The translations under genes were made by a program, and so were the position numbers. Below are positions 18,786 to 27,680 of a DNA stretch of 64,000 nucleotides, in pieces; position 1 is the first letter of the stretch, and every line of letters begins with the position of its first letter. Source of the stretch: Mycobacteroides salmoniphilum (GTDB lineage: Bacteria > Actinomycetota > Actinomycetes > Mycobacteriales > Mycobacteriaceae); assembly GCF_004924335.1 (NCBI RefSeq), contig NZ_CP024633.1, forward strand, positions 3,844,001 through 3,908,000, written 5' to 3'. A model generated the notes under the pieces. That model had not been told where the DNA came from and did no database searches. It worked only from the letters and a program-made list of their open reading frames with translations.

Positions 18786-18793
18786 GGCCCTTG

Positions 18794-20041
18794 ATGACAC
18801 AGCCAGCATTTATCCAGAACATCCTGACTCGCCTCGCCGGCATGCGCCCTGGTGCGCGGGCGGGCCTGGTGACCGCCATCGGTGTGGTGCTTGTTGCGGC
18901 GGTGGCAGTTGCCGGAATCTTCGGCGCTCGCACCGTCTTTCCCGCGGTCAAGAATATGGTGATGCCGTACCTGGGAAATGCCCATATCCCGTTGTTGGAC
19001 AACACCAAATCGCTCTGCGCGGACTTCCGCGACGGATCCGGGCTGTACAAGGGCAACAAGGTCCTGCTCCTCGGTGTCGAGATCGGGACGGTAACGGCGG
19101 TCACCAACACGCCCGACCACGTAGAGGTCGACTTCGAAATCCCCGACGACATGGACCTGCCTGCCGACGTGGGCGCGGCAAGCTATTCACAATCGGTGAT
19201 CACCAATCGCAGTATCGAACTCACCCGGTCGTGGAGCGAGGGACCCAAATTTGTTGGAAATCAATGCATCTCACTGGAAAACACCAGAACACCGGTGACC
19301 GTCACCGAATCGTTCTCCGCTATAGGCGAACTTGCCGACACCCTGATGCAGGCAGCGCCCGGCCAAGATCCGGCGAATTCGCCGGGCGTGCAGGCGCTCA
19401 ACAAGACCCTCAAGGGAGCCGCCCGATCACTCGACGGCGTAGGCCCCGGATTCAAAGAAATGCTCAACAACCTCACCACCATGGTGGGAGATCCGTATAA
19501 GGCCGACGCCGACTACCGTCAGCTTTTCGAGAACAGCGCCATCGTCACCTCGAACTGGCTGCAGTACTGGAACGAGTTCGCGGGCGTGGTCAAGGTGCTC
19601 CCCGATGTCGCCCGGTTGATCGCGGGCATATCGGACAACTTCGCCGTCGGCCTTGACTACCTCACCACCGTTCTTCCCACGGTGAACGGCATGGTGCAGC
19701 GTGCCGCCGGCCGGATATACAAGAACCTCTTCGACAAGATCGTGCCCTGGGTGCGCGACATCCTCAACGCCTACACCCCGCATATCCTCACGTTCTTCAG
19801 CACCTTGCCGCCAGTGATCAATTGGCTGGCCGATGACATCTACCTGCCCAACACGAAGACCCACAACGTCACCTATGTTCCTCCGCGCGTTGCCATCTCG
19901 CCGGATCAGGCCAGCGCCATCTGCCAAAATCTGCGGGACCGGAACACCCCCGGATCCCAGGCGGCGTGTGCACCCGGGACCGCGTCGGACCCGGTGACCC
20001 TCGGTTTGACGAACCTGATCATGGGAGCGGCACTGTCATGA
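18794..20041 (+). CDS. mceD: MceD family protein
   Basis: 415 residues from the ATG at 18794, six bases after a GAGG ribosome site; a TTG at 18791 is also in frame. The membrane segment at about 22-43 is followed by the MCE domain with GSGLYKGNKVLLLGVEIGTVTAV, then a long helical domain (about 170-340). A Cys near CADF and two cysteines near the C-terminus (ICQNL, AACAPG) are present. It overlaps mceE by an ATGA. Confidence 0.92.
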   Translation: MTQPAFIQNILTRLAGMRPGARAGLVTAIGVVLVAAVAVAGIFGARTVFPAVKNMVMPYLGNAHIPLLDNTKSLCADFRDGSGLYKGNKVLLLGVEIGTVTAVTNTPDHVEVDFEIPDDMDLPADVGAASYSQSVITNRSIELTRSWSEGPKFVGNQCISLENTRTPVTVTESFSAIGELADTLMQAAPGQDPANSPGVQALNKTLKGAARSLDGVGPGFKEMLNNLTTMVGDPYKADADYRQLFENSAIVTSNWLQYWNEFAGVVKVLPDVARLIAGISDNFAVGLDYLTTVLPTVNGMVQRAAGRIYKNLFDKIVPWVRDILNAYTPHILTFFSTLPPVINWLADDIYLPNTKTHNVTYVPPRVAISPDQASAICQNLRDRNTPGSQAACAPGTASDPVTLGLTNLIMGAALS

Positions 20042-21072
20042 TTCGACGCCTACTGATCATCCTTTTCGCCACGGCATTCACCGTGGTCCCGGCGTGTTCA
20101 ACCGAGGCTCTGGACCCCACCAAGATGCCCATGCCCGGTGCCTACATCCCCAAGGACACCTACCGCCTCAAGATCGAGTTCTCCAGCGTGCTGAACCTGC
20201 CCGGAAGGGCAAAGGTCGACTCCGGCGGCGTACAAGTGGGCCTGCTGGACCGAGTGGAACTCAGGGGCACCACTCCGGTCGCGTATGTCGATGTCGATGG
20301 CAGCGCCACATTCCCGCAGAACGTCAAGGCCGAGCTCCGACAGGCCACCGTGCTCGGCGATATCTACATCGCCATGATCTCGCCCACCGATCCCGCCCCC
20401 GCCCACCTCAAGGACGGCGACACCATCGCGCTGGCCAATACGGTGCCGGCCGCGAATGTGGAGGACCTCATGAGGTCCATGTCGAACCTGGTCGGCGGAG
20501 GCAGCCTCAACACCATGCAGACCACAGTGGCCAATATGAACAGCTCCTTTCCCCCACCGGAGGAGCTCGACCGCATCCATCGTTCGCTGGCCGGAATGGT
20601 CAATGATCTGTCCAACAACCAGGACACCCTCAACAAGATCCTGACCAACATGCAGACCATCAGCGAGTCGTTCCGGGCCAACAAGGGAACATATCGGCGG
20701 CTGCTTGCCGAGGGCCCCACCAAGCTGCCCTCACTGGCCAAAGTGGTACTGAGTCTTAGCGATCTGATCATCAACGGTGCACAACTGGGGCGGGAGGTCG
20801 GAGAGATCCTGGACTACCCCAACCTCATGCAGATCCTCTCGTACCTCACCCCGTTCATCCACACCACCTCGACCACCGACACCACCGTCCCGGTGCTGGG
20901 CGACAAGATGGTCCGCACCATCCGCGACAGAATCATCCCCTTCTTCAAGGATGGTGGCCCCAAGTACACCGTCACCGATATTCAAACCCCCGATGGCACA
21001 TTGGGTGTCAGCCCCGGGGAACGTGCCGATTCGGTCATTCGCAACATGCAGACGATGGGGCTGGTGCGATGA
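20038..21072 (+). CDS. mceE: MceE family lipoprotein (Lpr-type)
   Basis: 344 residues from the ATG at 20038. The N-terminus is a lipoprotein signal, MIRRLLIILFATAFTV followed by the lipobox VPAC, so the mature protein starts at Cys20 and is lipid-anchored, as in the MceE/Lpr subunits of all mce operons. The MCE domain follows (VDSGGVQVGLLDRVEL), then a helical tail. It overlaps mceF by four bases. Confidence 0.93.
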   Translation: MIRRLLIILFATAFTVVPACSTEALDPTKMPMPGAYIPKDTYRLKIEFSSVLNLPGRAKVDSGGVQVGLLDRVELRGTTPVAYVDVDGSATFPQNVKAELRQATVLGDIYIAMISPTDPAPAHLKDGDTIALANTVPAANVEDLMRSMSNLVGGGSLNTMQTTVANMNSSFPPPEELDRIHRSLAGMVNDLSNNQDTLNKILTNMQTISESFRANKGTYRRLLAEGPTKLPSLAKVVLSLSDLIINGAQLGREVGEILDYPNLMQILSYLTPFIHTTSTTDTTVPVLGDKMVRTIRDRIIPFFKDGGPKYTVTDIQTPDGTLGVSPGERADSVIRNMQTMGLVR

Positions 21073-22142
21073 GGCTCAACGTGCTGGTCACGCTCGCGGT
21101 GCTCTCGATCATCTCGCTTGTCGGCGCCGTCTACATGGCGTTTGGGGTACTCGACATCGCCTCCACCAACAAGACCCATCGCATGACGCTCATGCTGGAC
21201 AGTTCGGGTGGATTGATGTCCACCTCTCAGGTCACCCTGCGGGGAATCAAGGTGGGTCGGGTCACCGATATTCAAGCCACCCCCACAGGTTTGGCAGTCT
21301 CGATGGCCCTCGACAGCGGCTATCCCATCCCCGTCGACAGCCAGGTGAGCGTCCAGAACCTCTCGGCCGCGGGCGAACAGTACGTGGAGTTCAAACCCGT
21401 TCGTATCGAACCCCCGTACTACAGCGACGGCGCCGTGATCCCCGCCTCGAAGGCAGCGCCCGTATACACCGTGAGCGATCTCCTGCAGAAGGGCAACGCG
21501 CTCATCCAGGCCATGAACGCCGACGACCTGGAGATCACGCTCAACAACGTGGCGGCGGGAATCATGGACAACACCAAGACCATCGACCAGTTGGCCACCA
21601 CCGCAGGTCTATTCGCGCAGATGGTGAAGGATGACAAGCACTACCTGGCACAGCTGATCGGCAATACGTCGACCCTGACTAACGGTCTCGGGGATATCCG
21701 TGCCGGCGAGATCCTGAAGCAATCCGCCAAAACCGTCCCGGCCAGCATGGACGGCCTGGTGGCCCTGGTGAAGGTGATCGAGAAGCTCGAACCGCTCGTC
21801 GAAGCCGGCATGGGCGACGGGAAGCCGCTGACCGACCTCGTGGACAAGCTCTTCGACTACGTCAATGCCCTGTCCGAACCGCTCTCGGAATTCGTGACGG
21901 TCCTCGAGCCGATCGTCGCTCCGCTACGCGATATCAAGTTGGACGCCGGGCACTGGCTGGACTTTTGGGATTCGACATTCAACAACCAGGGCGGAGTGCG
22001 AGTCCACCTCGGCGTACCCGAGTGGCCACAGCCCGAATCACCCCCGGCAGCAGCCAAACCCGCCCCACCAGGATCACAGCCAGCCGCACCCAAGACAACC
22101 GCGGCGCCACAAACAGCGACAGCAGGAAGGCCCGGATCATGA
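21069..22142 (+). CDS. mceF: MceF family protein
   Basis: 357 residues from the ATG at 21069. An N-terminal membrane anchor (VLVTLAVLSIISLVGAVYMAFGV) precedes an MCE domain with SQVTLRGIKVGRVTDI and SAAGEQYVEFKP. The C-terminal 45 residues are rich in Pro and Ala (PPAAAKPAPPGSQPAAPKTT), probably a flexible tail near the outer part of the tube. Last of the six mce genes; overlaps the Mce-associated gene by an ATGA. Confidence 0.93.
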   Translation: MRLNVLVTLAVLSIISLVGAVYMAFGVLDIASTNKTHRMTLMLDSSGGLMSTSQVTLRGIKVGRVTDIQATPTGLAVSMALDSGYPIPVDSQVSVQNLSAAGEQYVEFKPVRIEPPYYSDGAVIPASKAAPVYTVSDLLQKGNALIQAMNADDLEITLNNVAAGIMDNTKTIDQLATTAGLFAQMVKDDKHYLAQLIGNTSTLTNGLGDIRAGEILKQSAKTVPASMDGLVALVKVIEKLEPLVEAGMGDGKPLTDLVDKLFDYVNALSEPLSEFVTVLEPIVAPLRDIKLDAGHWLDFWDSTFNNQGGVRVHLGVPEWPQPESPPAAAKPAPPGSQPAAPKTTAAPQTATAGRPGS

Positions 22143-22927
22143 CCGACATCGACGAGCGCAAGCTCACCCTGGATGACGCAGATCCCGAGGAACTCTCGGA
22201 GACCACCGACTCGGCAACCGAGGGCCCCGCGAAGGCCAAAGAGAAACCCACAAAGCGTTCGAAAGTCGTTGAAGACGAACCCGATACGGACACGCCGGAC
22301 AGCGGCGCCAATATCTGGAAGTGGTTTGCCATCGGCCTGCTCGCCGTGGGAATCCTCGGAGCTGTTCTCGGGGTCTGGCAATACCAGAAGTTGTCCGACA
22401 CTCTCGCCGCTACCCGCGCGGGCGATACCGAACGCACCGCGGCCACCGATGCGGCATCCGCATACGCGATGAAGTCGCTCACCTACAGCTACGAAGATCC
22501 TGAGAAGTTCTTCAAGAACGTCAAAGAAGGTGCCGCCGAGCCACTTCAGAGCAAGTACAGCGATGCCGAGAAGCTCCTCAAGGCCATCATGCTGCAGGCG
22601 CAGGTGACGTCCAAGGGCGAGATCATCGCCTCGGATGCGGTGGCGCAGCAGAACGGCATCTACCAGGTTGTGGTCACCACCCGGCAGACCACCCGAAACG
22701 TGCAGAATCCGGAACCACGGGCCACCACGCTGGTCTTGCAGATCACCGTCAAAAAAGACGGCGACGGATGGCAGGTGACCGATATCGGCCCCAAGAATGC
22801 CAGCTCCACCGGCACCATCATGCATCCCGGCGACCAGAAGCTGCTTCCCGAGGAGCTGGCCCCGGCGCCCGGTAAGGTGCCCGCCCCTAGCCTTCCGCCG
22901 CTGCCGACGCTTCCCGGTCAGAAGTAG
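22139..22927 (+). CDS. Mce-associated membrane protein (Mam-like)
   Basis: 262 residues from the ATG at 22139. A long acidic/charged cytoplasmic N-terminus (about 1-58) is followed by one membrane helix (WFAIGLLAVGILGAVLGVW) and a periplasmic domain with AYAMKSLTYSYEDPEKFFKNV, the usual layout of Mce-associated proteins that stabilise Mce complexes. The C-terminus ends in a Pro/Leu-rich tail. Coupled to mceF by a four-base overlap. Confidence 0.87.
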   Translation: MTDIDERKLTLDDADPEELSETTDSATEGPAKAKEKPTKRSKVVEDEPDTDTPDSGANIWKWFAIGLLAVGILGAVLGVWQYQKLSDTLAATRAGDTERTAATDAASAYAMKSLTYSYEDPEKFFKNVKEGAAEPLQSKYSDAEKLLKAIMLQAQVTSKGEIIASDAVAQQNGIYQVVVTTRQTTRNVQNPEPRATTLVLQITVKKDGDGWQVTDIGPKNASSTGTIMHPGDQKLLPEELAPAPGKVPAPSLPPLPTLPGQK

Positions 22928-22930
22928 GCA

Positions 22931-23740
22931 ATGCCCCGGCGTATGCACGGTCTGGGCGCTGGCATCGCCGTGGCGGCCCTGCTCGCTTCGGCGCAGGCGA
23001 TCCACCCGGTTGCCGTGGCACGGGCGGCATTGCCGCCCTGCCCCAGCCGAACCACGATGATCGTCCCGGAACGCTCTATGGCACACACGGATTGCCGCCT
23101 GTTGGCTGCCGACGGCACGGGAATCACTTTTGATGTGGAGTACTGGCGGCCGCTCCCCGATAACAACGACGCCCCCGACTATCCGCCGCTGTCGGTCAAG
23201 GTCACCATCAAGGACGCCTCCGGCAAAAAGTTGCAAGAGGCCAACGAGCTGCTGGAGCCGTCCAGCCCCGCGCCGGTTGGCTTGCAGGACATCGACGGGG
23301 ACGGCCGCGACGAAATGATCATTCCGATCGCTACCCGTGTCATGAACGGCGCTGTGAACAGCCGGTTTTCGGTGTGGCGCGCCGAGAAGCAGACAACCCA
23401 CTTCGAGCGGGTCCAGATGTTCGGACAAGCCATCTACCCCAGCGGCGACGGCTATGTCGTGGTCAACAGCGGTGCGTTCTCCAGCCGCGACCTCGACTTC
23501 TACCTACCGACCGCGGCCGGGTACACCCACATCATCACCCTGACGATGACCACCGAGGAAGTTGACCCGGACGGCCGCAAGGTGCTCACCGCAAGCTGCA
23601 TGGTGCACAAGCAGGCCGGACTGGGGGCCATAGACATGGACTGGGAGGATTCCCCCGTCTTCTGCGATTCGCCTGCGGCCAAGTCGATTTGGCCGGACGC
23701 CACGCGGGTCGAGACCAACCGGCGCGTACAAGGTCGCTAG
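22931..23740 (+). CDS. Exported protein with DxDGDG calcium-type loop, mce operon member
   Basis: 269 residues from the ATG at 22931, three bases after the preceding stop. A signal peptide is evident (GAGIAVAALLASAQAIHPVAVARA). The mature part carries DIDGDGRDEMIIP, an FG-GAP/VCBS-type or EF-hand-like calcium loop, and four cysteines that could form two disulphides. It is the last gene of the mce operon, so it may be a periplasmic accessory of this transporter. I do not recognise a characterised homologue. Confidence 0.8.
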   Translation: MPRRMHGLGAGIAVAALLASAQAIHPVAVARAALPPCPSRTTMIVPERSMAHTDCRLLAADGTGITFDVEYWRPLPDNNDAPDYPPLSVKVTIKDASGKKLQEANELLEPSSPAPVGLQDIDGDGRDEMIIPIATRVMNGAVNSRFSVWRAEKQTTHFERVQMFGQAIYPSGDGYVVVNSGAFSSRDLDFYLPTAAGYTHIITLTMTTEEVDPDGRKVLTASCMVHKQAGLGAIDMDWEDSPVFCDSPAAKSIWPDATRVETNRRVQGR

Positions 23741-23755
23741 GTCAGACACCGCGCT

Positions 23756-24292
23756 CTAGGACGAGCCCGGACTGTCCAGGAGCGCAACGAGCGACCGCAT
23801 ACCCGGCCGAAAGCCCCACGCGAACACCACCCGCAGGAGCGGCTGGAGCCAGCGTAGGGGCAACCCGGATACGAATCGCGGGGTTATCGCGACGGTCCAG
23901 TGAACGGTACAGCCACCGGGAGCAGAGGTGAGCACATAGTCCTCAGCCCACAACTTCAGCAGTGGCCACGTGCCCGCCACCGCGGAGTAGGTGATGCGAT
24001 GCGGTGGCTCGTACCGCCAGAATCTCTCACGCTGGATCCACAGAAACCGCCAGGGCACCGACACCGTGCCCATCTCTCGCTCCATGCCGACCGCGCGGCG
24101 CGGTTCGTCATACCGCACGCCACACCCAAACGGCAGCCAAGACCAGGCGCGGTCGCTGTCCAACGCCGTCCACACCTGGCCAACGGGCACGTTGAAGGTG
24201 TGAGCGGTGCGCAGCACGATGGCCGCCGACTCGAACGCGGAATCATCCGACATCGGGATTCGGCACTTGGGGGCGAGTATCGGCCACCCCAT
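23756..24292 (-). CDS. SRPBCC protein, second monooxygenase partner
   Basis: 178 residues; the ATG at 24292 begins two bases after the monooxygenase stop, and an ATG at 24253 is an alternative. It shares AWSWLPFGCGVRY, PRFV and a similar length with the SRPBCC protein at 300-845, which has the same kind of neighbour. A hydrophobic-ligand binding fold is predicted; chemistry unknown. The gene converges on the mce operon, with only 15 bases between the stop codons and no clear hairpin terminator. Confidence 0.78.
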   Translation of the reverse strand: MGWPILAPKCRIPMSDDSAFESAAIVLRTAHTFNVPVGQVWTALDSDRAWSWLPFGCGVRYDEPRRAVGMEREMGTVSVPWRFLWIQRERFWRYEPPHRITYSAVAGTWPLLKLWAEDYVLTSAPGGCTVHWTVAITPRFVSGLPLRWLQPLLRVVFAWGFRPGMRSLVALLDSPGSS

Positions 24293-24294
24293 CG

Positions 24295-25866
24295 TCAGAC
24301 CACTACCTGCGAATCATTTAGGACCGCAGTCGCATCGATGGACCGAGCCTGTTGTGCATATTGATAATCGCCGGCCGGGAAGTGCCTCGCTGCGCGACGC
24401 GCCTGCAGAGTCGTGGTGGGCCGCAGCAGCGGCACATCATCGTCGGCGTTCTTCCAGTACGACCGCACTCCCCGATTGAGTTCGGTGAAGTAGTACTTCA
24501 GGTTGCGGCCGTTGCGCAACATGCTCTGGTGGAACTTGTCCAGCGCCTCCTGCCGCACTTCCATGCGGGTAGCGCCACGTTCACCCGCCAACGAGATGGC
24601 CCGGACAATGTGGGTGACCGCTGTGTCGGCGAGCCCATGCCATCCGCCATTGCCGGTCCAGGAGTACGGCCCGACGATGATCCAGCGGTTGGGGAATCCG
24701 GTGATCGAGACGCTTTCGTACGCCTGCATCCCGCGGGTATTGAAGAAATCGCCGAGGTCACGCCCACCAGCTCCGGTCACTCGGCCCCGTTTATAGGAGG
24801 CCGGCTCCGAGAACAGGTCGAATCCCGTTGCCGTGATGAGGAAATCTGCCTCGTGCACAGTTCCGTCCGTGGTCCTGACGCCCTCGGGAACCACCTCGGC
24901 GATCGGCGTGGTGACCAGCGAGCAATGCGGCTTGTTGAAGACCCGAGGGAAGGCGGAATTGAGGGTTGGCCTGTTCCCCAGCGGCCCGAAAAACGGCAGA
25001 AGATCTCGCGCGACCTGCGGATCCTTCACCACCGCACGTAGATACGCCCCGTACAGTGCCCGTCCGGAGGCATCGAACCATCGCATCAACGGTCGCATGA
25101 CGGCGCCCGGCGTGTTGATCAGGAACCACAGACCCAGGCTTCCCCCTAACAGGGCCCCCCACTCGATCACCGAGAACAGCCCCGGGATGCGAAGTGCCCA
25201 TTGCGCAACGACGGGGATCCGGAAGTCGGGTTTCGGAATGCAATAGACAGGCGTCCGCTGAAACACCACGAGCGATTCGGTCTCGTCCGCTATGGCGCCG
25301 CACAACTGGACGCCGGTCGCCCCGGTGCCGATCACGGCCACGCGCTTACCCCGCACATCATGTTCCGGCAGCCACTGCACCGGGGTTACTCGGGTGCCGG
25401 TAAAGCTCTCGAGCCCCTTGATGCCGGACTGCTTGGGATCGAAGAAGGGTCCGATCGCCGAGATCACGAATCGCGCGGTGATCACCGAGCCATTGGCAAG
25501 ATTCACACGCCAGCAGTGGTTCTCCTCGTCCCACTCTTCGTTGCGTACATCGACTCCGAAACGGAAGTGCGGCCGCAGGTTGAATCTTTCGGCGACCTGC
25601 TGGTGGTAGGCCTGCACCTCAGCTCCGGGTGCGAAAACGCGAGACCACTGCGGATTACGGAAGAACGGGAACTGGTAGATCACCGATGGGATATCGACGG
25701 CGATTCCCGGATACACGTTGTCGCGCCACGTCCCACCCAGGTCCGCGGCCCGGTCCAGGATCACAAAGTCCTCCACACCCGCTTGCTGCAAACGCACGCC
25801 GGCACACAGGCCCCCGATGCCCGCACCGATGACGACGACGTGATGATCGGGAATTGATGTGGTCAT
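24295..25866 (-). CDS. Flavin-containing monooxygenase, Baeyer-Villiger type
   Basis: 523 residues from the ATG at 25866, with TGAGGAG six bases upstream. FAD motif GAGIGG at 14-19, GGTW at 44-47 followed by YPG...D.P, and a second motif GTGATGVQ. The fingerprint is FTGTRVTPVQW at about 155-165, with Thr where His is usual. It closely resembles the monooxygenase at 835-2415 in being followed by an SRPBCC gene. Substrate unknown; lipid or steroid ketones are plausible from context. Confidence 0.9.
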   Translation of the reverse strand: MTTSIPDHHVVVIGAGIGGLCAGVRLQQAGVEDFVILDRAADLGGTWRDNVYPGIAVDIPSVIYQFPFFRNPQWSRVFAPGAEVQAYHQQVAERFNLRPHFRFGVDVRNEEWDEENHCWRVNLANGSVITARFVISAIGPFFDPKQSGIKGLESFTGTRVTPVQWLPEHDVRGKRVAVIGTGATGVQLCGAIADETESLVVFQRTPVYCIPKPDFRIPVVAQWALRIPGLFSVIEWGALLGGSLGLWFLINTPGAVMRPLMRWFDASGRALYGAYLRAVVKDPQVARDLLPFFGPLGNRPTLNSAFPRVFNKPHCSLVTTPIAEVVPEGVRTTDGTVHEADFLITATGFDLFSEPASYKRGRVTGAGGRDLGDFFNTRGMQAYESVSITGFPNRWIIVGPYSWTGNGGWHGLADTAVTHIVRAISLAGERGATRMEVRQEALDKFHQSMLRNGRNLKYYFTELNRGVRSYWKNADDDVPLLRPTTTLQARRAARHFPAGDYQYAQQARSIDATAVLNDSQVVV

Positions 25867-26061
25867 GGGGACTCCTCACTCGATGTCCGGGATGGACAGC
25901 TCATTGATACTTTCGTTGTTGATAGCGACAGGCCTTGTGTCATAACGTCTTTCCTGCCCAGAGGGGCTCCCATGGAGCATGGCCCGGGTCGGACTGGGCT
26001 CATCGCGCCAGTCCGGCCCGGACCCCCTCCGACGCCGCCGTGGCACGACGCTGGTATCCCC

Positions 26062-26118
26062 TCAACGGATCGCCGCACCGAGCACCGCGGCGACCCCGAT
26101 CATGAGCGGCATAGACAC
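26062..26118 (-). CDS. Possible 18-residue hydrophobic small ORF
   Basis: A GTG at 26118 with AGGAG four bases upstream opens a frame of 18 codons ending at 26062, eleven bases after the monooxygenase stop at 26130. The product, MSMPLMIGVAAVLGAAIR, would be a single hydrophobic helix. It could be a small membrane peptide, a remnant of a longer gene, or chance. The rest of the 25867-26129 gap shows no convincing gene. Confidence 0.2.
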   Translation of the reverse strand: MSMPLMIGVAAVLGAAIR

Positions 26119-26129
26119 GTGTCTCCTGG

Positions 26130-27680
26130 CTAGTTCGCCGGTACGGCGGCGGCTTTCGCCATCGCGGTGCGATCGCCCGGAACCGTCAGCTTCTCAAATC
26201 GGAAGTCGTCGAGCGGGAAGCGTTTACTGGCACGCGTCGACTGGTACGCCGTGGTGGGGCGTAAGAATGAGAAGTCGCCATGACGGTCGATGTAATAGGA
26301 GTTGGCGTTGACACACGCACGCCCATGCATGAGCGTCGACTCCGCTTTGGGTGCAATGAAATCAAAGAACCGATCGTTGGCTTCTTCGGTCACCGCGAAG
26401 GCCGTCGCGCCGCGCTTGCGTGCCTCGGTGATCACCCGCACGGCGATACGCGTGGCGTTCTCCACCATCACGTGCCACGAGCTGCCGCTCCACGCGAACG
26501 GCCCGAAAACCATGAAGGTGTTGGGCAGCTGGGGCATCGTCACACCTTCGTATGCCCTGGCACGATTGTTCTCGTAGTAGTCGGCCAGATCAAAGCCATC
26601 ACGCCCCTTGACAGGGCGTGCGCGGTAGACCTCGGGGCTTTGGGACATCTCGAACCCGGTGGCGAGCACCAGGACATCGATATCGCGATGCACACCATCC
26701 TTGGTGACGACCCCGGTCGGGGTGATCTTGGCGATCGGATCGGTCACCAGATCCACGTGGGGCTGGGTGAAGGTGCGGTAGTAAATATTCGAGACGCTCG
26801 GGCGTTTGCACCCGAATCCGTACTCGGGAGTGAGCTTCTTGCGCAGCTCTTTGTCGCGAACCTGGCTGAAAAGGAACGCGCGGCAAGCCCATTTCGGGAT
26901 CAACGTGATAGGCGCGATCTGCTTGCCGTACACCGTGATCGCCACCAGGCCGACCTCTACCGCGGCCGCGGCGATCCCCCGGATCAGCGACTGCAGGCCG
27001 GGGACGTACTTCAGGGCCAGCCGGGCGATACGCGGTATCGGAAAGTCCGGTTTTGCAAACACCCAGATGGCCCGGCGCTGATACACATCCACATGCGAAG
27101 CCACCCGGGCCATCTGTGGAATCAGCTGAACCGAGGTGGCCCCGGTGCCGATCACCGCTACCCGCTTGCCCTTGAGGTCGAAATCATGGTCCCAGTTCTG
27201 GGTCTGGATCACCTTGCCGCCGAATGAATCCAGGCCCGGGATAGCCGGCACCTTCGGCTCGACGAAGGCACCGACCGCGGTGATGACGTATCTCGACGTC
27301 ATCACCCGGTCGTCGGCGAGAGTGAGGCGCCATAGGTGGTTGTCCTCGTCCCACTCCCGCTTCATGACCTCGTGCCCCAACCGGAGGTGGTCGTTCAGGC
27401 GGTACTGGTCGACCAGGCTCGCGATGTACTGCTGCACCTCTCGCCCCTTGGGAAAGGTGCGGGACCAGTCGGGATTTTTCGCGAAGGAGAACTGGTACAC
27501 GATCCCCGGGACATCCACCGCCACATCAGGATAGTGGTTGTTGTACCAGGTGCCACCTATCCCGGCTGACCTCTCCAGGATCACGAAATCGGTCAGTCCT
27601 GCGCGCTTCAGCCCGATGGCGGCACCGAGCCCACCTATCCCGGCACCGATGACGACGGTCTCATGCTCAGGGGTACTCAT
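26130..27680 (-). CDS. Flavin-containing monooxygenase, Baeyer-Villiger type
   Basis: 516 residues, joined to the upstream SDR by an ATGA overlap. FAD motif GAGIGG at 12-17, GGTW at 42-45, NADPH motif GTGATSVQ. The fingerprint reads FGGKVIQTQNWD at about 153-164, with Gln replacing His. It is the third gene of a hydrolase - SDR - monooxygenase operon, a layout matching oxidation of an alcohol to a ketone, insertion of oxygen and ester hydrolysis, and similar to the first genes of the M. tuberculosis mymA operon (monooxygenase, LipR, SDR). Confidence 0.9.
   Translation of the reverse strand: MSTPEHETVVIGAGIGGLGAAIGLKRAGLTDFVILERSAGIGGTWYNNHYPDVAVDVPGIVYQFSFAKNPDWSRTFPKGREVQQYIASLVDQYRLNDHLRLGHEVMKREWDEDNHLWRLTLADDRVMTSRYVITAVGAFVEPKVPAIPGLDSFGGKVIQTQNWDHDFDLKGKRVAVIGTGATSVQLIPQMARVASHVDVYQRRAIWVFAKPDFPIPRIARLALKYVPGLQSLIRGIAAAAVEVGLVAITVYGKQIAPITLIPKWACRAFLFSQVRDKELRKKLTPEYGFGCKRPSVSNIYYRTFTQPHVDLVTDPIAKITPTGVVTKDGVHRDIDVLVLATGFEMSQSPEVYRARPVKGRDGFDLADYYENNRARAYEGVTMPQLPNTFMVFGPFAWSGSSWHVMVENATRIAVRVITEARKRGATAFAVTEEANDRFFDFIAPKAESTLMHGRACVNANSYYIDRHGDFSFLRPTTAYQSTRASKRFPLDDFRFEKLTVPGDRTAMAKAAAVPAN

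Noticed and set aside
21857..23428. 523-codon minus-strand frame across the end of the mce operon
   Set aside because: Antisense to mceF and the associated genes, which have clear domains and coupled starts.
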